Below, in pieces: positions 50,788 to 60,800 of a stretch of 64,000 nt of DNA (position 1 is its first letter; each line of letters opens with the position of its first letter). The stretch is from Flavobacteriales bacterium (GTDB lineage: Bacteria; Bacteroidota; Bacteroidia; UBA10329), in assembly GCA_020635495.1 (NCBI GenBank), contig JACJZQ010000005.1, positions 62,001-126,000 on the forward strand, given 5' to 3'. The notes beneath the pieces were generated by a model. It ran no database searches and was not told the origin of the DNA. It saw nothing but the letters and a program-made list of their open reading frames with translations. The position numbers were made by a program, and so were the translations under genes.

Positions 50788-52176
50788 TTAAAAAATGAGT
50801 AAAACGGCAATGAATATCACGATTCCGATTCCCATTAATGCAACGGTGTACGGAAGTATCTCTTTGGCTTTCAATCCTGTGATTCCGAGCAACGGTAATG
50901 CCCAGAAAGGTTGAAGCATATTCGTCAACTGATCACCGTAGGCTAAAGCCATTATGCTTTTAGGAATGCTAACTCCTAATTCTGATGCAGCCTGAAGAAT
51001 TATCGGTCCCTGAACGCCCCATTGCCCACCACCACTTGGAACGAAAATGTTCACAATTCCAGCGCTGAAGAATGTGAAAATCGGGAATGTGGTTTCATTC
51101 GAAATGCTCACGAAAAAGTCGGAGAACAACTGCACCAGTCCAGAGCTGTTCATGATTCCCATAATTCCGAAGTACAATGGAAATTGAATCAGAATTCCAG
51201 ATGCTCCACCGATAGCTTCGTCAATGGCTTTTAGGAATTTGAAAAAGCTTCGATGAAGCAATAAACCCGATCCAAGAAGCAACAGATTGATATAGTTCGG
51301 ATTGATGAATCCAAAACCTTTTTCAAGAAAAGCGCTAACCGCTACATAGATACAGTAAACTGCGATGATGACTCCAATTCCTAAACCAAACAACTTGGAG
51401 TGGTCCAATTTCTCGGCTCCTGAAACATCAATGGAATCCAGTTTCAGTTCAGTTTTAGACATGGGAAGAAAACTGGCAATTGGTGAACGTTTTCCCATCC
51501 AGAACATGAATGATGGAAGCACAATTACCACCAAAATAATTGATGCCAAATTCATAGAACTGAAGACGGTATCGGAGAAAGAAACTGAATCCGGTAAAAG
51601 TTGTAGTCGATCTGACGATACAATTCCGCTCATCAGCGAATGGATATGACCTTCTTCTGCAACCTTGATAGGAGCGGAGCCAGAGATGCCGCCATGCCAG
51701 ACCATCAGTCCTGAATAACCAGCGGCACCTATAAGCGGGTAGTTCAGATCAAGGTCATTTCTCACAGCATGTTCTCCCACTTTTCGTGCGAGGATTGCTC
51801 CGAAAATCAGCCCCAATCCCCAATTGAAAAGCGCAACAAGGACCGTGAGCAGCGTAACAATGGCAGCTGCATTCGCGGTGTTGTTGCAGAACCGTGTTGC
51901 GTAACTGATAAGCGCATCGACCGGTTTTGTGAGCGCCAATGTGTGACCGAGCACCAACATCAACATCATCTGCATAGCGAAAACCAGCAGTGGAGCGTTC
52001 CAAAGTCCGTTTTCCCAGAATCCGAAAACTTCGATTATTCGGTCAGTTCCAGCTGCGTCAGATGATGTGAGCGTAAATGCCAAAACCATTGTGATGATGG
52101 TCAGAATCACCGCAATGGTAAATGGCGCAGGAAGAAGTGTTTTGAAAGCTTTTTCGATGGTCGATGAGAAACTCAT
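50788..52176 (-). CDS. Short-chain fatty acid transporter (AtoE/TIGR00366 family)
   Basis: 462 residues with 10-12 membrane segments. FKTLLPAPFTIAVILTIITM at the N-terminus, NWGLGLIFGAILARKVGEHA, GYSGLMVWHGGISGSAPI and NIFVPSGGGQWGVQGPIILQ are family landmarks. AtoE-type proteins take up acetate-acetoacetate-sized acids (butyrate, acetoacetate). No metabolic partner is nearby. It is separated from the GxxExxY gene by a 23-bp gap containing a CTCTGTG word. Confidence 0.9.
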   Translation of the reverse strand: MSFSSTIEKAFKTLLPAPFTIAVILTIITMVLAFTLTSSDAAGTDRIIEVFGFWENGLWNAPLLVFAMQMMLMLVLGHTLALTKPVDALISYATRFCNNTANAAAIVTLLTVLVALFNWGLGLIFGAILARKVGEHAVRNDLDLNYPLIGAAGYSGLMVWHGGISGSAPIKVAEEGHIHSLMSGIVSSDRLQLLPDSVSFSDTVFSSMNLASIILVVIVLPSFMFWMGKRSPIASFLPMSKTELKLDSIDVSGAEKLDHSKLFGLGIGVIIAVYCIYVAVSAFLEKGFGFINPNYINLLLLGSGLLLHRSFFKFLKAIDEAIGGASGILIQFPLYFGIMGIMNSSGLVQLFSDFFVSISNETTFPIFTFFSAGIVNIFVPSGGGQWGVQGPIILQAASELGVSIPKSIMALAYGDQLTNMLQPFWALPLLGITGLKAKEILPYTVALMGIGIVIFIAVLLIF

Positions 52177-52271
52177 GCATCAAATATGCAGAGATTATTG
52201 CACAGAGAAGTTTCGAGTTAAAGAGCTACACAGAGTGTTCCTACAACGAGGCCTCTGTGATTTTCAAATTC
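52177..52271. repeat. Intergenic stretch with CACAGAG/CTCTGTG words
   Basis: Four copies of the heptamer (either orientation) fall here and in the neighbouring gene edges: GCACAGAGAAG (~52200), CACAGAGTG (~52232), CCTCTGTGA (~52252), CTCTGTG (~52283). The same word stands at 50342, 50371 and 50770, on both sides of the GxxExxY gene. Confidence 0.5.
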
Positions 52272-52805
52272 TCAAATATTGCTCTGTGTAAAGGATGAAA
52301 TGGCTTCAATGGCATTCTGCGGTCTTTCCTCGTTTACACCTCTCACAATTCGATAATCTGCACCGATTGCTTTCAGCGTTGATTCATACAGTTTGAAAAG
52401 CTCGACCAACTCATTTGGGTTTTCCCGAAGAGAATCTTCTTCCCAAGGAAGGTCAGGGTAGGTGAGGAGATACTTTCTCGGTTGCTGTAGCGAAAGCAAA
52501 GAATCAATCTCCTCATTGTTTTTTCCGTATTTGAATTCTTGCCAAACTTTCACAACCACAATGTCGGTGTCGCAAAAAATCAGTGGTAAACCGTTCGAAA
52601 TGGCCTTTTTCTCCAGTTCAAGTTGACCTTTCGCAATGGTCGGCAGATCCGATTCGGAGTATTTTCCGTTTCGAGCTTCTAGATAATCGCGGGCAAATTC
52701 TGGCACAAGTTCACCGTTCATTCTGGAGGCCAATTGCTCGGATAAAGTGGTTTTACCTGTGCTCTCGGGCCCTACGCATGCAAAAATCTGCGGTCTTTTT
52801 TCCAT
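52272..52805 (-). CDS. NadR-like P-loop kinase (AAA_28 family)
   Basis: 177 residues. Walker A FACVGPESTGKTTLSEQLA, the GPESTGKTT form typical of NadR C-terminal ribosylnicotinamide kinase; EFARDYLEARNGKY, which also recurs in NadR; and LIFCDTDIVVVKVWQEF. It should phosphorylate a nucleoside-like compound. In the NadR/PnuC pair this traps nicotinamide riboside; the same pairing with a PnuT transporter would trap thiamine. It overlaps the transporter gene by 34 bp. Confidence 0.82.
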   Translation of the reverse strand: MEKRPQIFACVGPESTGKTTLSEQLASRMNGELVPEFARDYLEARNGKYSESDLPTIAKGQLELEKKAISNGLPLIFCDTDIVVVKVWQEFKYGKNNEEIDSLLSLQQPRKYLLTYPDLPWEEDSLRENPNELVELFKLYESTLKAIGADYRIVRGVNEERPQNAIEAISSFTQSNI

Positions 52806-53374
52806 TCCTTATACCAGCTCATAAATCCGAACACCGCAAGAATAGTATACAAAACGTAAAGTCCGGCAGTTGGCTCCAAACCTCTATTCCAATACAGATA
52901 AATATTGAATGCATCTATCACGATCCAATAGAGCCAATTGGAAAGGATTTTTCGTGTGATCATGAATGTAGCAATGAGGCTGAACGAGGTAGTAAATGCA
53001 TCCATGTACGGCATGGCCGAATCGAAGATCATTTCGAATAATATCCCTAACGCTCCAGCAAATACAAAACCAAGTAAAATGGCCCTGACATGATGGGTGG
53101 TGTGCCATTCTGCCAACTTCAACTTTTCGTCCTTTCGCTTTCCGAAATTCCATTGCCACCAACCGTAAACGGCCATGAAAACATAGAACAGGCTGATGAA
53201 TGATTCACCAATAAGGTTGGCAGTGAACGTGAGATAAACGTAGATTCCTGAACTGATGAACGCTGGATACCAGCACCAAATGCTTTCTCGTGCAGCAAGT
53301 ATTACATAAAGGAAGGCCAGTATGATGGCCGTATATTCCAGAATTGAATCTACGTCCATTGACTCGTATCCCAA
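52772..53374 (-). CDS. PnuC-family vitamin transporter (PnuC or PnuT)
   Basis: 200 residues, seven membrane segments. YVILAARESIWCWYPAFISS, FYVFMAVYGWWQWNFGKRK and NWLYWIVIDAFNIYLYWNRG match the PnuC repeats and substrate-binding aromatic residues. The family moves nicotinamide riboside (PnuC), riboflavin (PnuX) or thiamine (PnuT) by facilitated diffusion, followed by trapping through phosphorylation. Flanking genes here are a kinase (34-bp overlap) and a YKOF-like thiamine-binding-type protein (25-bp overlap), so thiamine is the favoured cargo. A later start at MDVDSIL is possible. Confidence 0.8.
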   Translation of the reverse strand: MGYESMDVDSILEYTAIILAFLYVILAARESIWCWYPAFISSGIYVYLTFTANLIGESFISLFYVFMAVYGWWQWNFGKRKDEKLKLAEWHTTHHVRAILLGFVFAGALGILFEMIFDSAMPYMDAFTTSFSLIATFMITRKILSNWLYWIVIDAFNIYLYWNRGLEPTAGLYVLYTILAVFGFMSWYKEWKKDRRFLHA

Positions 53375-53625
53375 CGGTCTGGCGGTAAATGGCTGTTGAT
53401 GATCTTGGTAACTACCGCAATTGCAGTTTCACCTTCCATCGATGGTCGCAGCGAATCGGTGTAAGCCTTCATTACATCATCATATTCACCAAAAACCTGC
53501 GTACTTACTCCGTTGGTGATGACCTGGATATTCTCGTAGCGATTCAACCTTCGCAGAAAATCCTTTACGGCTTCTTTGTATCCATCAGTTAATGGATACA
53601 TCGTGATTTCGAGAGTAACTTTCAT
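53350..53625 (-). CDS. Small YKOF/thiamine-binding-like (MTH1187-type) protein
   Basis: 91 residues. MKVTLEITMYPLTDGYKEAV followed by NIQVITNGVSTQVFGEYDDV fits the pattern of the YkoF/DUF77 fold, in which a ferredoxin-like beta-alpha-beta unit binds thiamine or related pyrimidines (YkoF of Bacillus) and forms dimers. Assignment is by eye and not firm. It starts 3 bp after pcrB and overlaps the transporter gene, so it is translated together with it. Confidence 0.6.
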   Translation of the reverse strand: MKVTLEITMYPLTDGYKEAVKDFLRRLNRYENIQVITNGVSTQVFGEYDDVMKAYTDSLRPSMEGETAIAVVTKIINSHLPPDRWDTSQWT

Positions 53626-53628
53626 GAT

Positions 53629-54360
53629 CTAGAGTTTGGCGCTTGCCATTTCAGCAAGCAGAGCTCCGTTTTGTTCAATGGCATTTCCAACTACTACCAC
53701 TGTGGCACCAGCTTCGAAGCGAGCTTTTGCCATTTCCGGAGTTTTCAATCCACCGCCTACAATTATGGGAACGTCAACATGGTCGGCAACACGTTTCACC
53801 ATGCTTGGCGAAACCGAGTTCTGAGCTCCGCTGCCTCCATCCAAAAAAATGGTTTTCAATCCGAGCATTTCACCGGCCATGGCTGTACAAGCGGCAATAT
53901 CGTCCTTGTCGTGTGGAATAGGATTGGTGTTGCTCATGTAAGAGGCTGTTGTGGCTTTCCCACTGTCGATGAGCATGTATCCTGTCGGAATGATCTCTAG
54001 GCCACTGTTCTTCAATCTCGGAGCAGCCACCACATGCTTACCAATAAGCATTTCGGCATTTCTTCCAGAAATGACCGATAGCAACAGAATTGCATCAGCA
54101 TTGGGTACAACTTGCATGTTATCTCCAGGAAACAGAACAACTGGAATATCGCAGTTGGCTTTGATTATCTGAACTGTGTCAAAAAGTCTGTCATTCACCA
54201 AGAGACTTCCGCCAACAAACAGAAGGTCTACGTTGGCATCTTTGGCTGCCAATGCGGTTCTTTCTGCCTCCTTTCCTGAGCATTTGTCAGGGTCTATCAG
54301 CAAAGAAAACAACCTATTGGCAGTTGTTTTAGCTTTGAGTATGTGTGGAAGTACCTCCAT
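53629..54360 (-). CDS. pcrB: Geranylgeranylglyceryl phosphate synthase-like (PcrB family)
   Basis: 243 residues, TIM barrel. LFSLLIDPDKCSGKEAERTA, VDLLFVGGSLLVND, PVVLFPGDNMQVVPNADAIL, LLLSVISGRNAEMLIGKHV and VPIIVGGGLKTPEMAKA (phosphate-binding GGG) match bacterial GGGPS. Bacteroidetes members add a long prenyl chain to glycerol-1-phosphate; the role of the product is not well known. First gene of a four-gene operon with YKOF-like, PnuC-like and kinase genes, a mixture whose logic is unclear. Confidence 0.88.
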   Translation of the reverse strand: MEVLPHILKAKTTANRLFSLLIDPDKCSGKEAERTALAAKDANVDLLFVGGSLLVNDRLFDTVQIIKANCDIPVVLFPGDNMQVVPNADAILLLSVISGRNAEMLIGKHVVAAPRLKNSGLEIIPTGYMLIDSGKATTASYMSNTNPIPHDKDDIAACTAMAGEMLGLKTIFLDGGSGAQNSVSPSMVKRVADHVDVPIIVGGGLKTPEMAKARFEAGATVVVVGNAIEQNGALLAEMASAKL

Positions 54361-54525
54361 TTTCAGAATGCAATATTACGCAATTGCCTATGGATAGTTT
54401 CTCCAAATCCTAGTTAGCGTAACATCTTAACCGCAGGCAATATGTGTAGAGAGCATGACAGACGGATTCTTAAATATCCAAGATCTTAGTGCACAACCGA
54501 AATAAGTTTCTGACGTTAGTAAATC

Positions 54526-54560
54526 GGTGTTACCAATGCATGCATTGTTTGGATAACGCC
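54526..54560. promoter_or_regulatory. Large dyad upstream of the giant-protein operon
   Basis: A perfect 14-bp palindrome CAATGCATGCATTG (54534-54547) is nested in an imperfect arm pair, GGTGTTACC (54526) against GGATAACGCC (54551-54560). It lies 56 bp before the ATG at 54616 in a 255-bp gap that otherwise shows no gene. It may be an operator. Confidence 0.5.
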
Positions 54561-54615
54561 AAAGCAATAACGATCTTGCGACCTTCTGATCAGGACTTGA
54601 AAAGAAATAGATAAC

Positions 54616-57600
54616 GTGAATAGACTTTTCCTTGCCCTAACGATCATTTTCAGTACATCGATTCTGAGGATGTCTGCCCAGACTTGTACTGGGTTGGGAA
54701 GTACCGATTTTTCTGATATCGTTTATGTCTCCTTAACTGGGCAATCTTCCTCAGCAGGTACGGCCGATGATCCCACAGACCTGCTGACGGCCATGAGCAT
54801 GTTAGGAGGTAATACCGATAAGATTTACATCCAAGGAGGAACGTATTTGCTCAGCAACCAATTGGTTATGCAAAGCAATGCTCAGCTCATAGGAGGATTC
54901 AATTCAGATTGGGTCAAGGATAATTCAGCCATCACAACCATATATCGGGACGCAAACAATATTCAGGTCGGTCCCAATCGGTTGGTCGGAATTGAATGCG
55001 TAAGCATCAACAACTTCCGACTGCAAGATCTTACTATTCAGGTTGCTTCCGGCCAAGGGTTGGGGACCAGCGTTTACGGAATCTACCTCAACAACTGCGC
55101 AGATTATAATTTGGTGCGATGCAAGATAATCTCTGGTAATGGTGGTCATGGAGTTAATGGTGCGCCTGGAATAACTGGAATTAACGGTGCCCCGGGAGAG
55201 CCAGGACAGGATGGAGAAGAAGACTCTTCAGGCAATAGAATGGGAGGAACCGGTGGTGGTGGCTCATTTCCAGGAAGCCACGCAGGTGGTTCTGGTGGAA
55301 ATGGAGGAATAAGGGGTACCTACGAATTTCCGGCTGGAGGGCAAGCTTTTCCTGGCGATGCTGGTGTTGATGGCTTAGGACCCGGAGGAGGACTTGGTGC
55401 TGCGGGAGGTCAAGGTAATTTCAGAAATGTTACTCCAGTATCGTGTGATAGAACATCAGTCAATGATGGTCTTTTCGGTACCGATGGTGCCAGCGGACAG
55501 TTGGGCACGCCAGGGTCTCCTGGAGTATATTCCTTTGGAGGAGGGTTTTTTCAACCGGCAACTGGAACTTCTGGTACCGCAGGTGAGCATGGCTCTGGCG
55601 GTGGAGGCGGTGGAGGCGGTGGCTCCAGCGGAGGAATCGTCTACGTTTACATTCCTTGGCCGGTTGATGACACTATTCCACCTAATCTTAACGGTACCGG
55701 CCCTGGTGGTGGCGGTGGCGGTGAAGGTGGCGAACGCGGCTACGGGGGTCAGGGCGGTCAAGGCGCTGGAGGCTCTTTTGGCGTTTTCCTTTGGGACAAT
55801 GGATTGAATGGGGTCATGAAGGACTGCGAAATTGAGATCGGTAGTGCCGGTATTGGTGGTAACGGTGGTCTAGGTGGTAACGGTGGCAATGGTGGCGCAG
55901 GTGGAGAAGGTGGAGCACTTTACACAGCCTGTCTTATCGGTGCTGGAGGAAGCGGAGGTTCTGGAGGTAATGGCGGCCGTGGAGGTGATGGTGGTAAAGG
56001 GTCTAACGGAATAGTGGATGACCTGTACCAACACCCAGGGGGTCAACCACTCAGTATTCAGAACATTTACGGCATACAGCAACCAGCGGTTAATGTTGAG
56101 TTTGGAGGGTGCACCAATGCTCCGGTAACTTTCAGTACGGATGCTTCAGGAACTATACAATGGTTCTTTGGTGCAGGCTCCAACCCCGTAATGGCGCATG
56201 GCCAGGAGGCCGTGACAAGTTTCTCAACACCTGGCTTCAAAACGTTCACGTTGGTTGTTAATGGTATTGCTTTTACTTACACGGATTTCATCGATATCCA
56301 TGCGGTGGTGCCACCTCTCAATCCTGAGATTCTAACAGGCCCAACCGACCTTTGTGCAGGTGATATTGCTGATTTTAACAGCTCCGTTTCAGCTAACAAT
56401 TACATCTGGCAACTTCGAAACATTGAAGGAGATACGGTTACATACAATGGCCCGAATTTTTATAATCTGTTGGGAGTCTCGTTCGATACAGCAGGTGTTT
56501 ACGAGCTTACACTCACCACAGAAACCGAATGTTGTGGTCAGTCCTTCACAGATACTGTTATGATCCATGTGGACTCAATAGTCCTTCCCGAGATCGCCAT
56601 TCAAACGAATTTTGCAGATTCCACAAATACTGTTTGTGAGTTGACCGAGGTAACCTTTACTGCAACTGCTACCGATGTCGGTCTTTCACCCACATATAAT
56701 TGGATGATAAATGGCAATGCATCTGGAGGTAATGCTCCGGTTTTTACCACCGATCAGTTGCTGAATCAGGATATTGTTACATGTCAGGTGGTTTCGTCTC
56801 TTGGTTGCGCCACGGGAGAAATCGCACTCTCAAATCAGGAGAGCATCAATGTCATTCCACCCGTTGTATTGACCTGCAGCTCTGATTCATTCCTTCAGAA
56901 CGAACCTACCTTTTTTGAGGCAGCAGTGGCATCCGGTGGATTGGCTCCGTACAATTACTACTGGACTTTTGGAGATGGCTCGTTAGGGTTTGGAGACACG
57001 GTTCAGCACATCTATCAAGAAACAGGGGTTTACACAGCAACGGTTGATGTTGTTGATTCTCTTGGATGTACGGCTTCTTGTCAAACGTTCTTGACCATTT
57101 CCCCTAATCTGGCGGCTGGATTTGAAGTGGATAGCATTGTTGGATGCGCACCATTCACCGTCAACTTTACAAACACAAGCTTCAATGCGGTATCCAATTA
57201 CTGGAATTTTGGTGATGGTTCAGGCTCTACAGAAGAAAATCCAACTCATACATATCAGACTGCAGGTACTTATGATGTAGACCTCTTTGTCTATTCCGGT
57301 AGTGGGAATGATTCCGTATCTGTAATGCAACAGATACATGTCAACCCTAGTCCGGTTGCTAACTTCAGCAATTTCGAGGTTAACCACGAAACAGGAAGTG
57401 ATACGGTTCAGTTTGCCGATAATTCGGTGTTCGCTGTTTCTTGGTACTGGGATTTTGACGACCCGGCCTCAGGCCCGTTGAATAACAGTACAGAGCAAAA
57501 CCCATTACACGTTTTCAACTCTAATGGACAATACGATGTATCATTGGTAGTTACCAACATCTACGGATGTTCGGACAGTATTACCAAAACCTCTTCCGTT

Positions 57601-57885
57601 AATGTTGGCCTGCAAGACGTGCCAGATGCAGTGGGATTTTCAGTTTATCCTAATCCGGTGAGCGAATCCTTGAATGTTTCGTTCGAGGCTAATGAGGCAA
57701 AGGTTGCGTCATACACCATCGTAGATCTGAGAGGAAGACCTGTTCAACACGGCACACTAAATGTGGTTTCAGGGAAAAATAAATCAGTGGTTGATGTAAC
57801 ACAACTTGCATCAGGTTCATACGTCCTAAGCTTGCAAATTGGAAACACTGAAGTTCAAACCCACTTTGTGGTAAGTGCAAATTGA
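54616..57885 (+). CDS. Giant surface protein, glycine-rich/PKD, T9SS type A sorting domain
   Basis: 1089 residues. Signal peptide MNRLFLALTIIFSTSILRMSAQ. Residues 30-180 have a right-handed beta-helix start (IYIQGGTYLLSNQLVMQSNA, INNFRLQDLTIQVASG). Residues ~175-475 are a glycine-rich, collagen-like low-complexity region (GGGGEGGERGYGGQGGQG). From ~500 several PKD/Ig-like domains (YWTFGDGSLGFGDTVQHIYQ; NYWNFGDGSGSTEENPTHTY; WYWDFDDPASG). The end, VGFSVYPNPVSESLNVSFEA...GSYVLSLQIGNTEV, is a type A Por-secretion domain. Exported by T9SS, presumably as an adhesin. ATGA overlap with its paralogue. Confidence 0.85.
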   Translation: MNRLFLALTIIFSTSILRMSAQTCTGLGSTDFSDIVYVSLTGQSSSAGTADDPTDLLTAMSMLGGNTDKIYIQGGTYLLSNQLVMQSNAQLIGGFNSDWVKDNSAITTIYRDANNIQVGPNRLVGIECVSINNFRLQDLTIQVASGQGLGTSVYGIYLNNCADYNLVRCKIISGNGGHGVNGAPGITGINGAPGEPGQDGEEDSSGNRMGGTGGGGSFPGSHAGGSGGNGGIRGTYEFPAGGQAFPGDAGVDGLGPGGGLGAAGGQGNFRNVTPVSCDRTSVNDGLFGTDGASGQLGTPGSPGVYSFGGGFFQPATGTSGTAGEHGSGGGGGGGGGSSGGIVYVYIPWPVDDTIPPNLNGTGPGGGGGGEGGERGYGGQGGQGAGGSFGVFLWDNGLNGVMKDCEIEIGSAGIGGNGGLGGNGGNGGAGGEGGALYTACLIGAGGSGGSGGNGGRGGDGGKGSNGIVDDLYQHPGGQPLSIQNIYGIQQPAVNVEFGGCTNAPVTFSTDASGTIQWFFGAGSNPVMAHGQEAVTSFSTPGFKTFTLVVNGIAFTYTDFIDIHAVVPPLNPEILTGPTDLCAGDIADFNSSVSANNYIWQLRNIEGDTVTYNGPNFYNLLGVSFDTAGVYELTLTTETECCGQSFTDTVMIHVDSIVLPEIAIQTNFADSTNTVCELTEVTFTATATDVGLSPTYNWMINGNASGGNAPVFTTDQLLNQDIVTCQVVSSLGCATGEIALSNQESINVIPPVVLTCSSDSFLQNEPTFFEAAVASGGLAPYNYYWTFGDGSLGFGDTVQHIYQETGVYTATVDVVDSLGCTASCQTFLTISPNLAAGFEVDSIVGCAPFTVNFTNTSFNAVSNYWNFGDGSGSTEENPTHTYQTAGTYDVDLFVYSGSGNDSVSVMQQIHVNPSPVANFSNFEVNHETGSDTVQFADNSVFAVSWYWDFDDPASGPLNNSTEQNPLHVFNSNGQYDVSLVVTNIYGCSDSITKTSSVNVGLQDVPDAVGFSVYPNPVSESLNVSFEANEAKVASYTIVDLRGRPVQHGTLNVVSGKNKSVVDVTQLASGSYVLSLQIGNTEVQTHFVVSAN

Positions 57886-60800
57886 TGATTCGAAACAATT
57901 ATCTGATTTTCCTGAGTTTGATTCTGATGCCATTTCTGAGCCTCGGACAGGAATGCGATATCATATATGTTTCTCCCAACGGCAGTGGAAGCGGAACAAA
58001 GGCCGCACCAACTTCCATTCAAAATGCGCTCAATCTGGTCGGTCCTGGAATTGACCAGATTCGAATGGCTCAAGGAACCTATCCCATTTCAGACACTCTT
58101 TTTCTTGTCAGTGGGGTTACGATCGATGGAAGCTATGACCCTTCCACATGGGTCAAATCGAATAACATTCCAACGGTTATTCATAGGGATGCAACTGCGC
58201 CAACCTCCGTTTCAATATTTGCTCTGGCGGGAATAAATATTTCAGATTTTCATATCCATGATATCTCGGTGGTTGTGGATGATGCTTTGGAACCCAGCAG
58301 TTCAACATGTGGAATTTATCTGAATGGTTGTTCCGATTATTCAATAAATAGAGTTCGTGTAACGGCCGGGGATGGTGGAGATGGAATTCAAGGGAATCCT
58401 GGTGCTTCTGGTATGGATGGAGCAATGGGGGGAGGCGCGGAGCTTGGAACCAATTGTGGTAACGGACCTAATGCTGGAGGGGCAGGTGGAAATAGTTGGT
58501 CCGGTGGTTTAGCTGCAGGCGGTGATGGAGGAAATGGTGGTCCAGAAGGAGAAGATTTCGATCTCTTTTCTCAAGCCGATGGTGAGAACGGTTTTAATGG
58601 TTTAGCAGGTGTAGGAGATTTTCCAGGGATTGGAGGTGTTGGTGGTCAAGGCTTCTACTACATTCTTGGAGACGCTTGTACAGCTATTATTGGAGACTGC
58701 GGAACTGTCGGGCCAGCAAGTATGGGGACCAACGGTGCAGATGCAACAATAGATGGTGCTCCAGGTGCGGATGGTACAGATGGTGTTTCTATGCATGATG
58801 GCACGTTTTTCGTTCCAGGGCATGGAACTTACGGGCAGAATGGTGAAAACGGCTCCGGAGGCGGAGGTGGAGGCGGTGGCGGCTCTGCTGGTGCAGGATA
58901 TGTTCCATGGGCTTCAACCGGAACGGGTCCGGGAGGAGGCGGAGGGGGCGAAGGTGGCCAAGGCGGATATGGCGCTACCAGTGGTGGCGGTGGCGGTGGT
59001 TCATTTGGCATGTACATTACTAACAATGGTACAGGAGGAGTTTTGAACGACTGTGTTTTGCAGACCGGAGCTCCTGGTCTTGGTGGCACTGGAGGTTTTC
59101 CTGGTGGATATGGCGGATTGGGAGGTTCAGGTGGGCTTGGTGGAGAACAACCAGATGGTGTAGGCCCGTGCAGTAATGGCGGTAATGGTGGAGATGGATC
59201 CAATGGAGGACAAGGTGGAGCTGGTGGAGATGGAGCACCGGGCGAAAGTATTGCTCTATATCAGCAACCTACCGGAATTCAAGTTTCGCAAACTAATCTT
59301 GCGGCCAATGTTGAACCAGATGTGTTATTAGAATCAACCGGTTGTACTTATTCTGATATCTACTTCAGTACCAATGCAAACGGAATTATTGAGTGGTTCT
59401 ATGAAGGAACTACCGTTCCGCAGAACACGGTAGGTCAGAGCACAACGGTACAATATACTACTTACGGAGCTCAAGATCTAACCATGGTTTCCAATGGTGT
59501 GCCTTACTTCCATGCTGGTTTTGTGAATATTTTCACTGATGGTTCGCCATATCTTCCAACCATTCAAGGAGACGATACCATTTGTCCGGGAGATATCGTC
59601 AACTTCTCATCAACATGGCCTATCAGTTTTAATGTACTTGGTTATCGTTGGAATTTTGGAGACCCTAACTCAGGGACTGCCAACACAAGCACACAAGCCA
59701 CACCATCACATCAATACAATGAGGTCGGTACCTATATGGTAACACTTCAAACGCAATCCCCATGTTGTAATTGGTCTAAGCCAGATACTTTCTATGTTGA
59801 AGTTTTCCCGGTTGTGGGGCCTGATGTGTTCATTACTGCTACAACAACTGAGATATGTGAAGGAGAGTCTATAACCTTTGGTGCTGTGCCTTATGCAGGT
59901 GGACAGAACCCAACGTACGAATGGTTCCAGAATGGAGTTTCAGGTGGCACAGGGCCATCCTTTACGCCTGCAAACATCAATAATGGCGATCAGGTCTATG
60001 TAAGAATGGCAAGTTCTTACCCTTGCCCAATAACGCCAACGGTTGATTCTGAGGTTATCACCGTTATAGAACATCCCAATCCTGTGGTTGACTGTAGTGA
60101 TGTTACCGACAGTTATCTTGGAGCAGAAACCGGATTCAACCCTGTGGTTACAGTTGGAACCGCTCCTTATGAGTACTTCTGGCAATTTGGAGACGGAGGT
60201 TCTTCTACCGAAGAAAGCCCATCCTACCTCTATGGTGGAACGGGGCAGTACAATGCAAGTGTAGAGGTTACGGACACGTTTGGATGTAGCACTACCTGCG
60301 ATGTGCTTGTGGATATCATTCTACCACCATACGTGTATGCAGGGTTCACTTATGTAGAGACTCCAACCTGTGGTTCAACTGAGGTAACTTTCACTGATAC
60401 ATCCGTTGGTAATCCTACTTCTTGGGTTTGGGATTTTGGAGACGGAAGTGCTCCGGTAACCACTCAAAATCCAACGCACACGTTTACTGGAATTGGGCCG
60501 TATTCAGTAACACTGGCTGCATCAAATGGTGTATTTACAGATACCGTGGAAATGCCGAATGCAATAGAGCCTTACATTATCCCAACCGCATCATTCTTTG
60601 CGTCAGATTCATCTGTTTGCGATTATGCTCGTATTCAATTCTATGATGTTTCTGAGAACGCTTATTCGTGGCTTTGGGATTTTGGAGATGGAACAACATC
60701 AGACCTTCAAAACCCTTGGCACGATTATGAAGACCCAGGAACGTACACGGTAAACCTCACTGTTTATTCCGTTGATGGTTGTGATGCTTCTTCTACACCA

